Under the pieces are notes generated by a model that saw only the letters and a list, made by a program, of their open reading frames with translations, did not search any database and was not told where the DNA came from. The translations under genes and the position numbers were made by a program. Source: Clostridium sp. AM58-1XD (GTDB taxonomy: Bacteria > Bacillota > Clostridia > Lachnospirales > Lachnospiraceae). From it: a stretch of DNA of 64,000 nucleotides. Location: the NCBI RefSeq assembly GCF_003464085.1, contig NZ_QSDR01000024.1, positions 10,662 through 74,661 of the forward strand, in the 5' to 3' direction. This document shows positions 9,025 to 18,297 of this stretch, in pieces (the first letter of the stretch is position 1; the number at the start of each line of letters is the position of its first letter).

Positions 9025-9888
9025 TTATATCTCAATATCTAATATTTTTTCCGCTATGGCAAAAGCAGAAAGATAGACTGCCAGACATGCCGTCATAAGA
9101 ATCCTCCCAAGCCCTGTTGTGTACATCTGGCGGAAGAATCCGGGCGAAGCCATTTCTATATAAAAGACGATTAAATATGGAAGAAGGTTCATTATTCTCT
9201 GCTCAAACCGTCTGGCCGCTGTCATTGTCCTGATTTCTTCTTTTACTTCCATTCTGTCCCGTATCACTCCGGCCGTATGTTCCATTATAGACGACAGCCC
9301 TCCGCCGCTTCGCTTCGCCGCGGCAAACACTTCTGCAAAATTTTCAATGTCTTCTAAACCGCTGCGCTTTCCGAAGTCAAAGAGCAGCTGTTCCACCGGC
9401 CTGTTCATTCCAAGCTGACTGACAATATACTGAAATTCCCGTACGATTAAGCTGCTTTCTCCATACAATAGTCTCAGTTCATCCAGGCTTACCCGAAATG
9501 CATTTTCGATTGAATATCCGGCTGTCAGAGAAGAAGAAAGAACCGTTATTCCTTCTTTAAATTCAGAACTGAGTTTTTCCAGCCTTCTTACTATTAAGTT
9601 TTTCTTTTTATACCAGGGGTAAATTATGCCGAACGGCAGGAGACAAAAAAATATTTTTAGATTTCTGTAATAAACATAGGAAATCAGCATACATGCTGTA
9701 ATGCCGCTTAATTCGTACAGGACAATTTCTTTTGCTGAAAGGCTGTACCTGTTATATGCAGTAACCGGCTGCTGCAAGTTTTCCCTGCGCCTTGAGCTTG
9801 CCCATTTTTTGAAAGCAGCCCTCCACCTTTCCTTCTTTTTTCTGCGTCTCTTCAAACCGGAAAAGACAGTTAAGGGCGATTTCTCCAT
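9025..9888 (-). CDS. tadB: TadB-like type II secretion F-domain membrane protein
   Basis: A 287-residue platform protein with two N-terminal helices (about 55-95), a cytoplasmic GspF domain containing SSSLTAGYSIENAF and AKRSGGGLSSIMEHTA, and C-terminal helices. Its start overlaps the end of the ATPase gene by 137 bp. That overlap is long, but GGAGG lies 8 nt before the ATG at 9888 and the ATPase C-terminus looks normal, so I keep this start. It works with TadC and TadA in pilus extrusion. Confidence 0.83.
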   Translation of the reverse strand: MEKSPLTVFSGLKRRRKKKERWRAAFKKWASSRRRENLQQPVTAYNRYSLSAKEIVLYELSGITACMLISYVYYRNLKIFFCLLPFGIIYPWYKKKNLIVRRLEKLSSEFKEGITVLSSSLTAGYSIENAFRVSLDELRLLYGESSLIVREFQYIVSQLGMNRPVEQLLFDFGKRSGLEDIENFAEVFAAAKRSGGGLSSIMEHTAGVIRDRMEVKEEIRTMTAARRFEQRIMNLLPYLIVFYIEMASPGFFRQMYTTGLGRILMTACLAVYLSAFAIAEKILDIEI

Positions 9889-10981
9889 GCTCTATCCCTC
9901 CAATCTCTGTAACCGAAAGCACCTTTCTGCTCCCGTCCCTCAACCTGCCCAAGTGTACCATAATGTCCACCGCAGATGCGATCTGGCTGCGTATTGCTGC
10001 CAATGGGAGGTCTGCCCCCATCAGAACCATTGTTTCCAGACGGGACAGCATGTCCCGCGCACTGTTTCCATGACCGGTACTAAGGGAGCCGTCATGACCG
10101 GTATTAAACGCTGCAAGCATATCAAACGCCTCCTTTCCTCTTACTTCTCCTACAATAATTCTGTCCGGCCTCATTCTGAGGCTGGCTCTGATTAAATCAC
10201 CGATTCCCACTGCTCCCTCTCCTTCTATATTTGCATTCTTCGTTTCGAGACGCACCAGATTAGGAACCTGCTGAATCTGCAGTTCTGCCGAATCTTCAAT
10301 TGTAACAATCCGCTCCTTATCCGGTATAAAAGATGACAGCGCATTTAAAAACGTAGTTTTTCCAGAACCTGTACCTCCACTGATAAAAATATTGTATCTG
10401 GACAATACCAGCGTCTTTAGAAATTCTGCGATCTCTTCTGATATGGCTCCGATCATCACAAGTTTTTTCATCGTTATAACTTCCGGAAATTTTCGGATTG
10501 TTACTGCCGGCCCGTCCAGGGCGACTGGAGGAAGCACTACATGCACTCGTGATCCATCTTCCAGCCTTGCATCTGCAATGGGATTTGCCATATTAACAAT
10601 ACGGTTCACCCTGCTGACGATCTGCTGAATCATGTCCTCCAGCTGCTCTTCTGAGTCGAATGACTTTTCCCACCTCTCCATATGCCCCCTTTTTTCTATA
10701 AAAATACGATCCTTTCCATTCACCATTATTTCAGTTATTTCCGGGTTATCCACAAGCTCCTGCAGAATATCAAGTCTTCGGAAGGAATCAAAAATTCCCG
10801 ACCGAAGGCTGATTTTCTGCTTCAAAGGAAAATACTCCTCTCTCGCCGTATCCTGAATGGCCGCATCGATCATTGCATACAGCTCTTCATCTTCTACCTG
10901 CCTACGTTCGTTCAGCTGTTTTGCAACCTCGCCGCGGATTTTCTTCTTTAAAGAATCTGCCTGGCTCACTCCTTTTCCCAA
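9752..10981 (-). CDS. tadA: CpaF/TadA family secretion ATPase
   Basis: A 409-residue hexameric traffic ATPase that powers Flp pilus assembly. Visible are the N-terminal CpaF domain, FPEVITMKKL, the Walker A loop GGTGSGKTTF near residue 204, the Asp box (IVTIEDSAELQ), the Walker B region RPDRIIVGEVRG near 271, and a His box containing STGHGNSARDML near 297. The protein is cytoplasmic, bound to the TadB/C platform. It overlaps tadZ by 16 bp upstream and tadB downstream, so the genes are probably co-translated. Confidence 0.95.
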   Translation of the reverse strand: MGKGVSQADSLKKKIRGEVAKQLNERRQVEDEELYAMIDAAIQDTAREEYFPLKQKISLRSGIFDSFRRLDILQELVDNPEITEIMVNGKDRIFIEKRGHMERWEKSFDSEEQLEDMIQQIVSRVNRIVNMANPIADARLEDGSRVHVVLPPVALDGPAVTIRKFPEVITMKKLVMIGAISEEIAEFLKTLVLSRYNIFISGGTGSGKTTFLNALSSFIPDKERIVTIEDSAELQIQQVPNLVRLETKNANIEGEGAVGIGDLIRASLRMRPDRIIVGEVRGKEAFDMLAAFNTGHDGSLSTGHGNSARDMLSRLETMVLMGADLPLAAIRSQIASAVDIMVHLGRLRDGSRKVLSVTEIGGIEHGEIALNCLFRFEETQKKEGKVEGCFQKMGKLKAQGKLAAAGYCI

Positions 10982-11979
10982 TCGCCCGCGCCTCCTTTCA
11001 AAAGTGTCCTTACATAGTCGCCCAATTCTCCCCAGAGGAGCTGATCCATATATGATTTTCCCCTTGTCTGGGCACCGCCGGGCGGAAGCTTCACCTTCTG
11101 AATCCTGTCTTTGATCTGACTGTGTCCCGATAATTCCAAATACCGGTCGAATTCTGCTATTTTGGCAGCGGAAACCGTATCATCTCTTACCGGCATATAG
11201 ATGGTATCGCATATCTCCAGCAAATCTGCCGCCATCCTGCCAAACTGCCCCACATCCACAACAATCATTTTATAAGATGCCGATTTTGCCATATCGGCCA
11301 GAAAATCCGCCATACAGGACACCTCCATCTGGCACAAATCTTCCGGATATCTGGCCGGCGGTATGTAATCCAGACTGCCCCATGTATATACAATGGAGCT
11401 CAACCTTGCCCAGTTGTACTTACCCTGCCGGTAAAAATAGAGAACATCAGACAGATCACCCCGAAACATCTCATTCATAAGCGCAGACAGCCCAGAGCAA
11501 TCCTCCAGATTCACATACAGCGTCTTTTCCTCCTGAGACAGCAGCTGTCCCAGCGTCAGAGCAAACGACGTCTTGAGGCAGCGGTTGACCGGCGAATAGA
11601 CACCGATCACTTTTCCTGCCGAAAAAAGGGGACAGTCGATGCCAATCGGCCCTTCGCCGTAGCATGCCATCACTTCACGAATAATGCTGTCGGAGGACTG
11701 ATACTTGTATACGGCAGGGAATTCATTTCCTGATTCGTCCCGGCTTCCGTCTGAAAGAAGGATCACCCGCGCTGCCCGGACATCTTCCACCTCCTTTCTG
11801 TCAGCCTCCGAACTGACCAGCAGTATTTCAATTTCATGTTTTTCTGCATACTGCAGTAGCCGCTCCATAGATGTAAACGATATGACATTCAGAGGGATTT
11901 TCTCCCTATTGTTGACAAAGTCTGCGAAACGGTCTGCATAAAACGGGTCCGTATCGTAAACTGCCATTATTTTCTTCAT
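10966..11979 (-). CDS. tadZ: TadZ/CpaE-like ParA-fold localisation protein with degenerate P-loop
   Basis: A 337-residue protein with an N-terminal receiver-like domain (about 1-105) and a ParA/MinD-type ATPase domain. In place of the usual KGGxGKT Walker A, it shows SPVNRCLKTSFAL, lacking the glycine before the lysine. Later ATPase positions remain (VNLEDCSGLSALM; MIVVDVGQFG). TadZ proteins place the pilus machine in the cell. The altered loop suggests weak or absent ATP hydrolysis. It lies between the operon-leading prepilin peptidase and tadA. Confidence 0.8.
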   Translation of the reverse strand: MKKIMAVYDTDPFYADRFADFVNNREKIPLNVISFTSMERLLQYAEKHEIEILLVSSEADRKEVEDVRAARVILLSDGSRDESGNEFPAVYKYQSSDSIIREVMACYGEGPIGIDCPLFSAGKVIGVYSPVNRCLKTSFALTLGQLLSQEEKTLYVNLEDCSGLSALMNEMFRGDLSDVLYFYRQGKYNWARLSSIVYTWGSLDYIPPARYPEDLCQMEVSCMADFLADMAKSASYKMIVVDVGQFGRMAADLLEICDTIYMPVRDDTVSAAKIAEFDRYLELSGHSQIKDRIQKVKLPPGGAQTRGKSYMDQLLWGELGDYVRTLLKGGAGDWEKE

Positions 11980-12021
11980 AAGTACCTCCTGTTTCTGTAA
12001 TAAATGATTTCGTAATAAAAT

Positions 12022-12516
12022 TTATTTGTGCAGCCAGAACATAACGGTACACATTCCTGCAAACAGGCAGACGGTAAGAGGAATTGTAATGCCATATCCG
12101 TCTCTGTCCGGTATGTAATATGCGGTAATCTGGCGCGTACGTACGAGACGTCTGACATATGAATGGAAATATGAAAGACGGCTCCTCAACTCTTTTCTGT
12201 ACAGAAGTTTGACCAGAGAGCAGACTCCTCCCAAAGCAAAGCCGGCAGCCAGCGAAAGGCTTCCGTCCACAGCTCCAAGGAATCCTGCCATCAGAGCCAT
12301 CATTTTTATATCTCCTGCTCCGATCATCCTGCACAGAAAAAGAGGAAAAAACAGGACGGCAACAGCTGCAAGAGGAAGAAAAAATGACAGTCTCCCCGTA
12401 AAGAGTCCTGCAACTGCTCCTACCAGAATCCACCAATTGGGAATTCTCCTGTTTTTCCAGTCAAAAAAAGCTCCTGCCCCGAAAAAAAGCAGCAAAAAAA
12501 ACGCGGGATAATACAC
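12022..12516 (-). CDS. Prepilin peptidase, A24 family, copy 2 (first gene of Tad operon)
   Basis: A 164-residue membrane protein with the catalytic aspartates in FFDWKNRRIPN near residue 19 and GAGDIKMM near residue 68. It has about five helices and no methylase domain. It is the first gene of the Tad run, while the other A24 peptidase lies near the end of the run. The two differ in sequence around both aspartates, so they may process different substrates (pilin versus TadE-like proteins); that is inference. The 43-bp gap to tadZ fits co-transcription. A promoter should lie in 12517-12690, but I could not pick one with confidence. Confidence 0.85.
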   Translation of the reverse strand: MYYPAFFLLLFFGAGAFFDWKNRRIPNWWILVGAVAGLFTGRLSFFLPLAAVAVLFFPLFLCRMIGAGDIKMMALMAGFLGAVDGSLSLAAGFALGGVCSLVKLLYRKELRSRLSYFHSYVRRLVRTRQITAYYIPDRDGYGITIPLTVCLFAGMCTVMFWLHK

Positions 12517-12697
12517 TGTAAGCGATGCAAAAACACCTCCCTGTTATTCAGTTTTCGTTCCTATGGAATCTTATGCCCGACGCGGGCAAATCCTGAAAGG
12601 ATTTTTAAGAAATTGAAATATGATTTGCGTGTTTCTTATTATGCACGTTTTATCATAAATTGTCAATAATATTTCCTTCTTTTTCCTCGTTATTTTG

Positions 12698-12726
12698 TTG
12701 ACGTTGCACAAAAAAAATGGTAAAAT
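12698..12726 (+). promoter_or_regulatory. Sigma-A promoter of the ArsR-type gene
   Basis: The -35 box TTGACG (12698-12703) is followed by a 17-bp spacer and the -10 box TAAAAT (12721-12726). It lies 38 bp upstream of the ATG and drives the plus strand. This is one of the best promoter matches in the window. Confidence 0.8.
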
Positions 12727-12733
12727 AAGCTTA

Positions 12734-12749
12734 GTTTAAATTTTTAAAC
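12734..12749. promoter_or_regulatory. Palindromic operator, probable autoregulatory ArsR-family site
   Basis: A perfect 7-2-7 inverted repeat, GTTTAAATTTTTAAAC, placed at the expected transcription start just downstream of the -10 box and before the ribosome binding site. ArsR-family repressors commonly bind A/T-rich dyads at this position, so autoregulation is likely. No binding data are available. Confidence 0.55.
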
Positions 12750-12764
12750 CAAAGGAGCATTTAC

Positions 12765-13166
12765 ATGGCTGACAAAGAATTTCTCCTGTATCTTCAGGAA
12801 TGTTTTGACCGCTGCAAACCGATTTTCATCGCCCTTGGCGATGAAGTTCGTCTGGCTATCATAACAGCCCTGGCCCGGACGGCTCTGACCGGACCGCCGC
12901 CAGATCCGTCCCACCCAAAAGGGCTGAGCGTAAAAGAGATCACGAATACGACCAGGCTTTCCAGACCGGCCATTTCTCATCATCTGAAGATACTGAAAAA
13001 CGCCGGGCTGGTAGATTCCGTACAGACCGGTACGTCCAACATTTATCACCTTACATTTGATCCATCAATTGAGATGTTATATAAGCTCAGCGCCGCACTC
13101 TATGAGATTCGAAAGGAAAGTGAGGCTGCAGCGCCTTTTGCCCCTGCTGAAAAATTTATCGTATAA
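12765..13166 (+). CDS. ArsR-family winged helix-turn-helix regulator
   Basis: A 133-residue regulator. FIALGDEVRLAIITAL (about 20-35) begins the winged-helix domain, and LSVKEITNTTRLSRPAISHH (about 60-79) is the helix-turn-helix. The cysteine pair typical of arsenic or cadmium sensing (ELCVCD-like) is absent, so it may sense something other than a thiophilic metal. The next genes are a DUF2508 gene and a GH13 amylase, which hints at carbohydrate control without proving it. It has a strong promoter and a dyad operator. Confidence 0.85.
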   Translation: MADKEFLLYLQECFDRCKPIFIALGDEVRLAIITALARTALTGPPPDPSHPKGLSVKEITNTTRLSRPAISHHLKILKNAGLVDSVQTGTSNIYHLTFDPSIEMLYKLSAALYEIRKESEAAAPFAPAEKFIV

Positions 13167-13246
13167 CCGGGACAAAATTATCCGGTCCAGTATAAATTTC
13201 CATTTTCCAGATATACTAAAGGTATCAATATTTGGGAGATGATGGA

Positions 13247-13480
13247 ATGAAAATCAAAACAGAATATTCAGCCGCCTGGCTCGCAGAACGACGGGCACTG
13301 CGGGCGGAAATAGAAAAAACAAAGGATGAAATGGATGTTGTCCAGAATCATTTTGAACAGGTAATCGACCCGACGCTGATCGACTGTTATATCTACGAAC
13401 TGAACGCCGTTCAGCTGCGGTACCAGTTTCTGCTTCGCCGGTTCAAAAGTCAGGAAAAGATCCATACCGCATCCGTATAG
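13247..13480 (+). CDS. Small DUF2508/YaaL-like protein
   Basis: A 77-residue helical protein. Its central segment, VIDPTLIDCYIYELNAVQLR, resembles the conserved part of the DUF2508 (YaaL) family of small Firmicutes proteins of unknown function. The ATG at 13247 follows GGGAG with good spacing and is preferred over an in-frame TTG at 13232. It ends 20 bp before the amylase gene and may share its transcript. Confidence 0.65.
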   Translation: MKIKTEYSAAWLAERRALRAEIEKTKDEMDVVQNHFEQVIDPTLIDCYIYELNAVQLRYQFLLRRFKSQEKIHTASV

Positions 13481-13500
13481 AATATGGAGGACTTAAAATT

Positions 13501-14844
13501 ATGCACACCTGGTATGAAAAATCAGTATTTTATCATATGTACCCCCTTGGTATGACTGGAGCGCCTAAACACAACGACAGCCAGGAAATTACCCATCGTT
13601 TTGAGGAACTGAACAAATGGATTCCCCATATCAAAGCTCTTGGCTGCACTGCCGTTTATATCGGCCCCTTATTTGAATCCTCTTCCCATGGATATGATAC
13701 GAGGGACTATAAAATGACCGACAGAAGGCTGGGAGACAACGACGACTTTGTTCAATTTGTAAACCTCTGCCATGAGGACGGAATCAAAGTCGTCGTAGAC
13801 GGCGTATTCAATCACACCGGAAGGGAGTTCTTCGCATTTCGGGATATACAGGACAGGAAATGGGATTCGCCCTATAAAGACTGGTACAAAGGAATCAATT
13901 TCGACTGGCAGAGCCCAATGGGAGATCCTTTTGGCTATGAAGCGTGGCATGGAATTTCCGATCTGCCCGCTCTGAATCTTCAGAATCCGGCAGTTAAAGA
14001 ATACCTTTTCAACGTTATCCGGTTCTGGATCGATACCTTTGATATCGACGGTATACGCCTCGACTGCGCGAATGTACTGGATTTTCAGTTTATGAAAGAA
14101 ATGCGTGCCGCCACATCCGCCATGAAAGATAATTTCTGGCTCATGGGAGAAGTCATTCATGGCGAATACAGCCGATGGGTAAATCCGGATATGCTCCATT
14201 CCGTGACAAACTATGAGCTACATAAGAGCCTGTATTCCGGGTATAACGATCACAACTATTTTGAAATCGCCCACAATGTCAGACGTCTGGAGGCTGTCGG
14301 ACGCAGTCTGTACACCTTCGTAGACAACCACGACGAAGACCGTATAGCCAGTAAACTGACTTTGAGCGATCATCTCTTTCCGGTATATCTTCTGCTGTTT
14401 ACCTTGCCTGGCATCCCGTCCGTCTACTACGGCGGGGAATGGGCCATACCGGGAAAACGCACCAGTACATGCGACGATATGCTTCGACCGGCTATCCATC
14501 CGGACGAATTTGAAAAGCTGCACTGCGACCTGACAGAACAGATCGGCAAACTGGCCGGTATCCACCAGACGCATGAGGCATTTCATAATGGTATTTACAA
14601 GGAACTTCTCCTTACGAACCGTCAATATGCATTTTCCAGAACCGGAGATGAAGAAACAGTCATTACAGCTGTTAACAATGACGAGGCGGAATGCAGCCTG
14701 TCCATACCGGTATCCGGCAGTTTTTCTGAAGCGCTGGAACTTATGAGTGGAAAAGCGTTCCCTATCGAAGAGGGACGGATTAACACCGTTTTAAAAGCCT
14801 GCAGCGGACAGATATTTCAGCTTCTCCAGCCACAGGAGGAATAA
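13501..14844 (+). CDS. GH13 alpha-amylase family glycoside hydrolase
   Basis: A 447-residue cytoplasmic GH13 enzyme without signal peptide. The four conserved regions are visible: DGVFNHTG (region I, about 100), GIRLDCANV (region II with nucleophile Asp, about 185), GEVIH (acid Glu, about 219) and FVDNHDED (region IV, about 276). The size and the lack of carbohydrate-binding modules fit an intracellular maltodextrin hydrolase or glucosidase. It is followed by glgB, so the pair probably handles glycogen or maltodextrin. Exact specificity (alpha-1,4 versus alpha-1,6) is not decidable by eye. Confidence 0.88.
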   Translation: MHTWYEKSVFYHMYPLGMTGAPKHNDSQEITHRFEELNKWIPHIKALGCTAVYIGPLFESSSHGYDTRDYKMTDRRLGDNDDFVQFVNLCHEDGIKVVVDGVFNHTGREFFAFRDIQDRKWDSPYKDWYKGINFDWQSPMGDPFGYEAWHGISDLPALNLQNPAVKEYLFNVIRFWIDTFDIDGIRLDCANVLDFQFMKEMRAATSAMKDNFWLMGEVIHGEYSRWVNPDMLHSVTNYELHKSLYSGYNDHNYFEIAHNVRRLEAVGRSLYTFVDNHDEDRIASKLTLSDHLFPVYLLLFTLPGIPSVYYGGEWAIPGKRTSTCDDMLRPAIHPDEFEKLHCDLTEQIGKLAGIHQTHEAFHNGIYKELLLTNRQYAFSRTGDEETVITAVNNDEAECSLSIPVSGSFSEALELMSGKAFPIEEGRINTVLKACSGQIFQLLQPQEE

Positions 14845-14915
14845 CTTTCATTTGTTTGAGCTTTCCGTTCATGTTTTGAACAGTTACGAAAAAATAACAG
14901 AAAAGAGGAATCACT

Positions 14916-16831
14916 ATGGGACGAACAAAGAAAAAGAAAGAAGTTGGAACAGGCTTTATTACAGAAGTAGACCGTTATCTGTACGGTAATGGTACTCATT
15001 ATGAGATATATGAAAAGCTGGGCGCTCATCCAAAGACACTCCGCGGTAAAAACGGGTACTATTTTGCCGTATGGGCGCCTCATGCGGAAAGCGTCAGTGT
15101 CGTCGGCAATTTCAACGGCTGGGATCCGGACAGTCATCCTATGACACAGCTGGAACAGTCCGGCATATATGAACTCTTTGTACCGAATCTCAGCAAGGGA
15201 GAGCTTTATAAATTTGCAGTCACTACGACTTCCGGAAAAATTCTTTTTAAGGCGGATCCATACGCCGTTACGGCAGAATACAGGCCGGGCACCGCTTCCA
15301 TTACAGGTGATATCTCAGGATTCAGCTGGAAAGATGAAAAATGGATGGAAAAGCGGCAGACAACGGAACATGTAAAAGAGCCGATGAGCATTTACGAAGT
15401 CCATATCGGTTCCTGGCGCAAAAAGAACAGGCCGGAAAAAGACGGATATTATACATATAAAGAGGTCGCAAAAGAACTGGCGGATTATGTGAGTTCCATG
15501 GGATACACCCATGTGGAACTTATGGGCATTGCAGAGCACCCTTATGATGGCTCCTGGGGCTATCAGGTTACCGGATATTTTGCGCCAACATCACGATACG
15601 GAACACCAGACGAATTTATGTACTTGATTAACTATCTTCACAAGAAGGGAATTGGGGTGATCTTAGACTGGGTTCCGGCCCATTTTCCGAAAGATGCCCA
15701 TGGACTGGCAGATTTTGACGGTCAGCCGCTTTATGAATATGCCGATCCAAAGAAGGGGGAGCATCCGGACTGGGGGACAAAAGTATTTGATTACGGCAAA
15801 AACGAAGTGAAGAATTTTCTCATTTCCAATGCCCTGTACTGGATTGAAAAATTCCACGTGGACGGCCTCGTGTAGACGCTGTCGCTTCCATGCTTTATCT
15901 GGATTACGGGCGTACCGACGGCAACTGGATTCCCAATAAGAACGGTGGAAATGAGAATCTGGAAGCGATTGAATTTTTCAAGCATTTGAACAGCATTGTG
16001 AGCAAAAGAGGTTCCGGCGCCATGGTGATCGCAGAGGAATCTACCGCGTGGCCGAAGGTTACCCACGCACCTGAAGACGGCGGTCTGGGCTTTACTTTCA
16101 AGTGGAATATGGGTTGGATGCACGATTTTCTGGAATACATGAAACTGGATCCCTATTTCAGGAAATACAACCATCATAAGATGACATTCGGCATGACTTA
16201 TGCTGCCAGTGAAAACTTTATTCTGGTTCTTTCCCACGACGAAGTCGTGCATTTAAAATGTTCCATGATCAATAAAATGCCGGGCGAGTATGATGATAAA
16301 TTTGCCAATCTCAAAGCAGGTTACACGTTTATGATGACCCATCCCGGCAAAAAGCTGCTTTTTATGGGACAGGATTTCGGCCAGTGGCATGAGTGGGATG
16401 AAAAAGTCTCTCTGGACTGGTATCTGGCAAATGAAGACCTCCATCGTGATCTGCAGAATTATGTGCGTGACCTTTTAAAGCTTTACCGCCAGTATCCTGC
16501 TCTTTATCGTCTTGACAGCGACTGGAACGGATTCGAGTGGATCAACGCCAATGACGGTGACCGAAGCATTTTCAGTTATGTCAGGAAAGACGAAACAGGC
16601 AAAAAGAATCTTCTTGTAATCTGCAACTTTACTCCTGTAGAAAGGCCGGATTACTGTGTAGGTGTTCCTAAACGCGGAAACTTTACTCTTGTGCTGGACA
16701 ATGTTCATGGAATGTACCACCGAGGCGAAGGCGCGCCCGTTTACCGCTCCAAAAAACAGGAATGTGACGGCAGACCTTATTCGTTCCAGTACCCGCTGCC
16801 TCCTTATGGTACAGCAGTTTTTAAATTTTAA
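14916..16831 (+). pseudogene. glgB: 1,4-alpha-glucan branching enzyme GlgB, split by a single-base deletion at the nucleophile region
   Basis: The first frame (14916-15875) has the N-terminal CBM48 domain (VVGNFNGWDP) and the start of the GH13 barrel (VELMGIAEHPYDGSWGYQVT; DWVPAHFP). It ends at FHVDGLV followed by TAG. The second frame (from 15890) continues with [27 protein letters not shown] and the C-terminal domain. Restoring one C after 15869 yields [18 protein letters not shown], the exact family sequence including the catalytic Asp. As written the enzyme would be inactive. The rest is well preserved, so either a sequencing error or a very recent mutation is likely. GlgB forms alpha-1,6 branches in glycogen. 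Confidence 0.92.
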
Positions 16832-16880
16832 CCATTTAAAGCAACAAATTAATTTATTGTCAAAAAATTATAATAAGATA

Positions 16881-16909
16881 TTGCTTTTTTGTTCACCCTT
16901 TGGTAATAT
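16881..16909 (+). promoter_or_regulatory. Probable promoter of the M20 dipeptidase operon
   Basis: TTGCTT (16881-16886), a 17-bp spacer and TAATAT (16904-16909) lie about 50 bp upstream of the dipeptidase ATG in a very A/T-rich stretch. Confidence 0.5.
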
Positions 16910-16959
16910 AAACTAAAGAATTATTTTATAAAATTTTTATATTTCAAGGAGGCACCATA

Positions 16960-18225
16960 ATGATTAACTATCCTTTAGACGAGAAAGCAATGTTTGAGGA
17001 CCTCCGTGGCTTGATGCAGATCCACACGGTCAACCACAACTGTGGACCGGTCACTGATGAAATGCCTTTGGGGGAAGGTGTTTACAATGCATTGCAGTAT
17101 GTTAAGAATCTTGCTGAAAAGATGGGATTCAAAACAAAAATGCTGGATGGATATTCCATCTGGATTGAAGCCGGAGAAGGTGAGAAACTTGTTGCCAATT
17201 TATGCCACGTAGACGTTGTGCCTGTAGAAGAAACCGGCTGGAAGGCTGATCCATTCGACGCAACTCTGCTTGACGGAAAAGTTTACGGCCGCGGTATCTG
17301 TGATGACAAGGGGCCTACGATCCTGAGCCTTTACGCATTAAAAGCTCTTGTTGATGCCGGTAAATTAAAGGACAAGCGCGTACGTCTTATCGTCGGCGGC
17401 GATGAGGAAAGCGGCGCATGGGTATGTATGAAACGCTACCGCGAGACAGAAGAACTTCCTGTATGTTCCTTCTCTCCTGACGGAGATTATCCTTCTACAT
17501 ACGCAGAAAAGGGAATCCTGCATGTAACCGTATCCCGCGATCTGGATTCTTCCGTGAAACCGATCAGCCTGGAAGGCGGAAAAACATACAACATCGTTCC
17601 TGCTGCTGCAAGTGCTGTAGTTGACGGCAAAACATACGAAGCCGAAGGAAGAGCTGCTCACGCTTCCCGTCCTGAATTAGGCCTGAATGCAACGAGAGAA
17701 CTCTGCAAGAAACTGGCTGCCGACGGCGTTGACCACCCATTCGTTAAGCTGATGGAAATCGCTGATACAAAGGGCTGGGGCATTGATTTTGAAGACGAGC
17801 AGTCTGGAAAGCTCACTTTAAATCCTGCGATCTCTGTTGTTACCGCTGATCATGCAGAAGTAAAATGTGACATCCGTGTACCGGTAACATTCACACCGGA
17901 AGATGTAACAAAAGCAATTAATGAAAAAGTTGCTCCTCTTGGATTCAAGGCGGAGTGTGACTTTGTCCTTGGTTCTTTATATGTGCCAAAGGATTCCGAA
18001 CTGGTAACTACTCTTCAGCGCGTCTATAAGGATTGCACCGGCCGCGATGACGAACCGATTTCCGTAGGCGGCGGCACATATGCCAGAACATTTGAAAATG
18101 CTGTTGCATTTGGACCGCTTCTTCCTGGAGAAGAGAATACCAATCATAAGACAAACGAATGCTGGAACTATGAGAATATGCTTCTCACATATCAGATTCT
18201 TGCAAACGTTATGGAACAGCTCTAA
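16960..18225 (+). CDS. M20 family dipeptidase (Sapep/PepV-like)
   Basis: A 421-residue cytoplasmic metallopeptidase. Metal ligands are visible in CHVDVVPVE (about 87), GRGICDDKGP (about 111-120), GGDEESG with the catalytic Glu pair (about 148), FSPDGDYP (about 170), and a C-terminal His in ENTNHKTNE. The long lid domain and YAEKG motif fit the PepV/Sapep dipeptidase branch, which cleaves dipeptides or Xaa-His dipeptides using two Zn or Mn ions. It starts 9 nt after AAGGAGG. The next gene is a multi-pass membrane protein, perhaps a matching transporter. Confidence 0.88.
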   Translation: MINYPLDEKAMFEDLRGLMQIHTVNHNCGPVTDEMPLGEGVYNALQYVKNLAEKMGFKTKMLDGYSIWIEAGEGEKLVANLCHVDVVPVEETGWKADPFDATLLDGKVYGRGICDDKGPTILSLYALKALVDAGKLKDKRVRLIVGGDEESGAWVCMKRYRETEELPVCSFSPDGDYPSTYAEKGILHVTVSRDLDSSVKPISLEGGKTYNIVPAAASAVVDGKTYEAEGRAAHASRPELGLNATRELCKKLAADGVDHPFVKLMEIADTKGWGIDFEDEQSGKLTLNPAISVVTADHAEVKCDIRVPVTFTPEDVTKAINEKVAPLGFKAECDFVLGSLYVPKDSELVTTLQRVYKDCTGRDDEPISVGGGTYARTFENAVAFGPLLPGEENTNHKTNECWNYENMLLTYQILANVMEQL

Positions 18226-18297
18226 ATTTTATAGGGGACATAAATCAGGTACTTCACTAAACAAAAAGTACCGCAAAAATGAAGGAGGAAAAGCCTT

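Noticed and set aside
12022..12436. Minus-strand frames overlapping the second prepilin peptidase.
   Set aside because: They are out-of-frame readings of a gene with clear catalytic motifs and have no family-like sequence.
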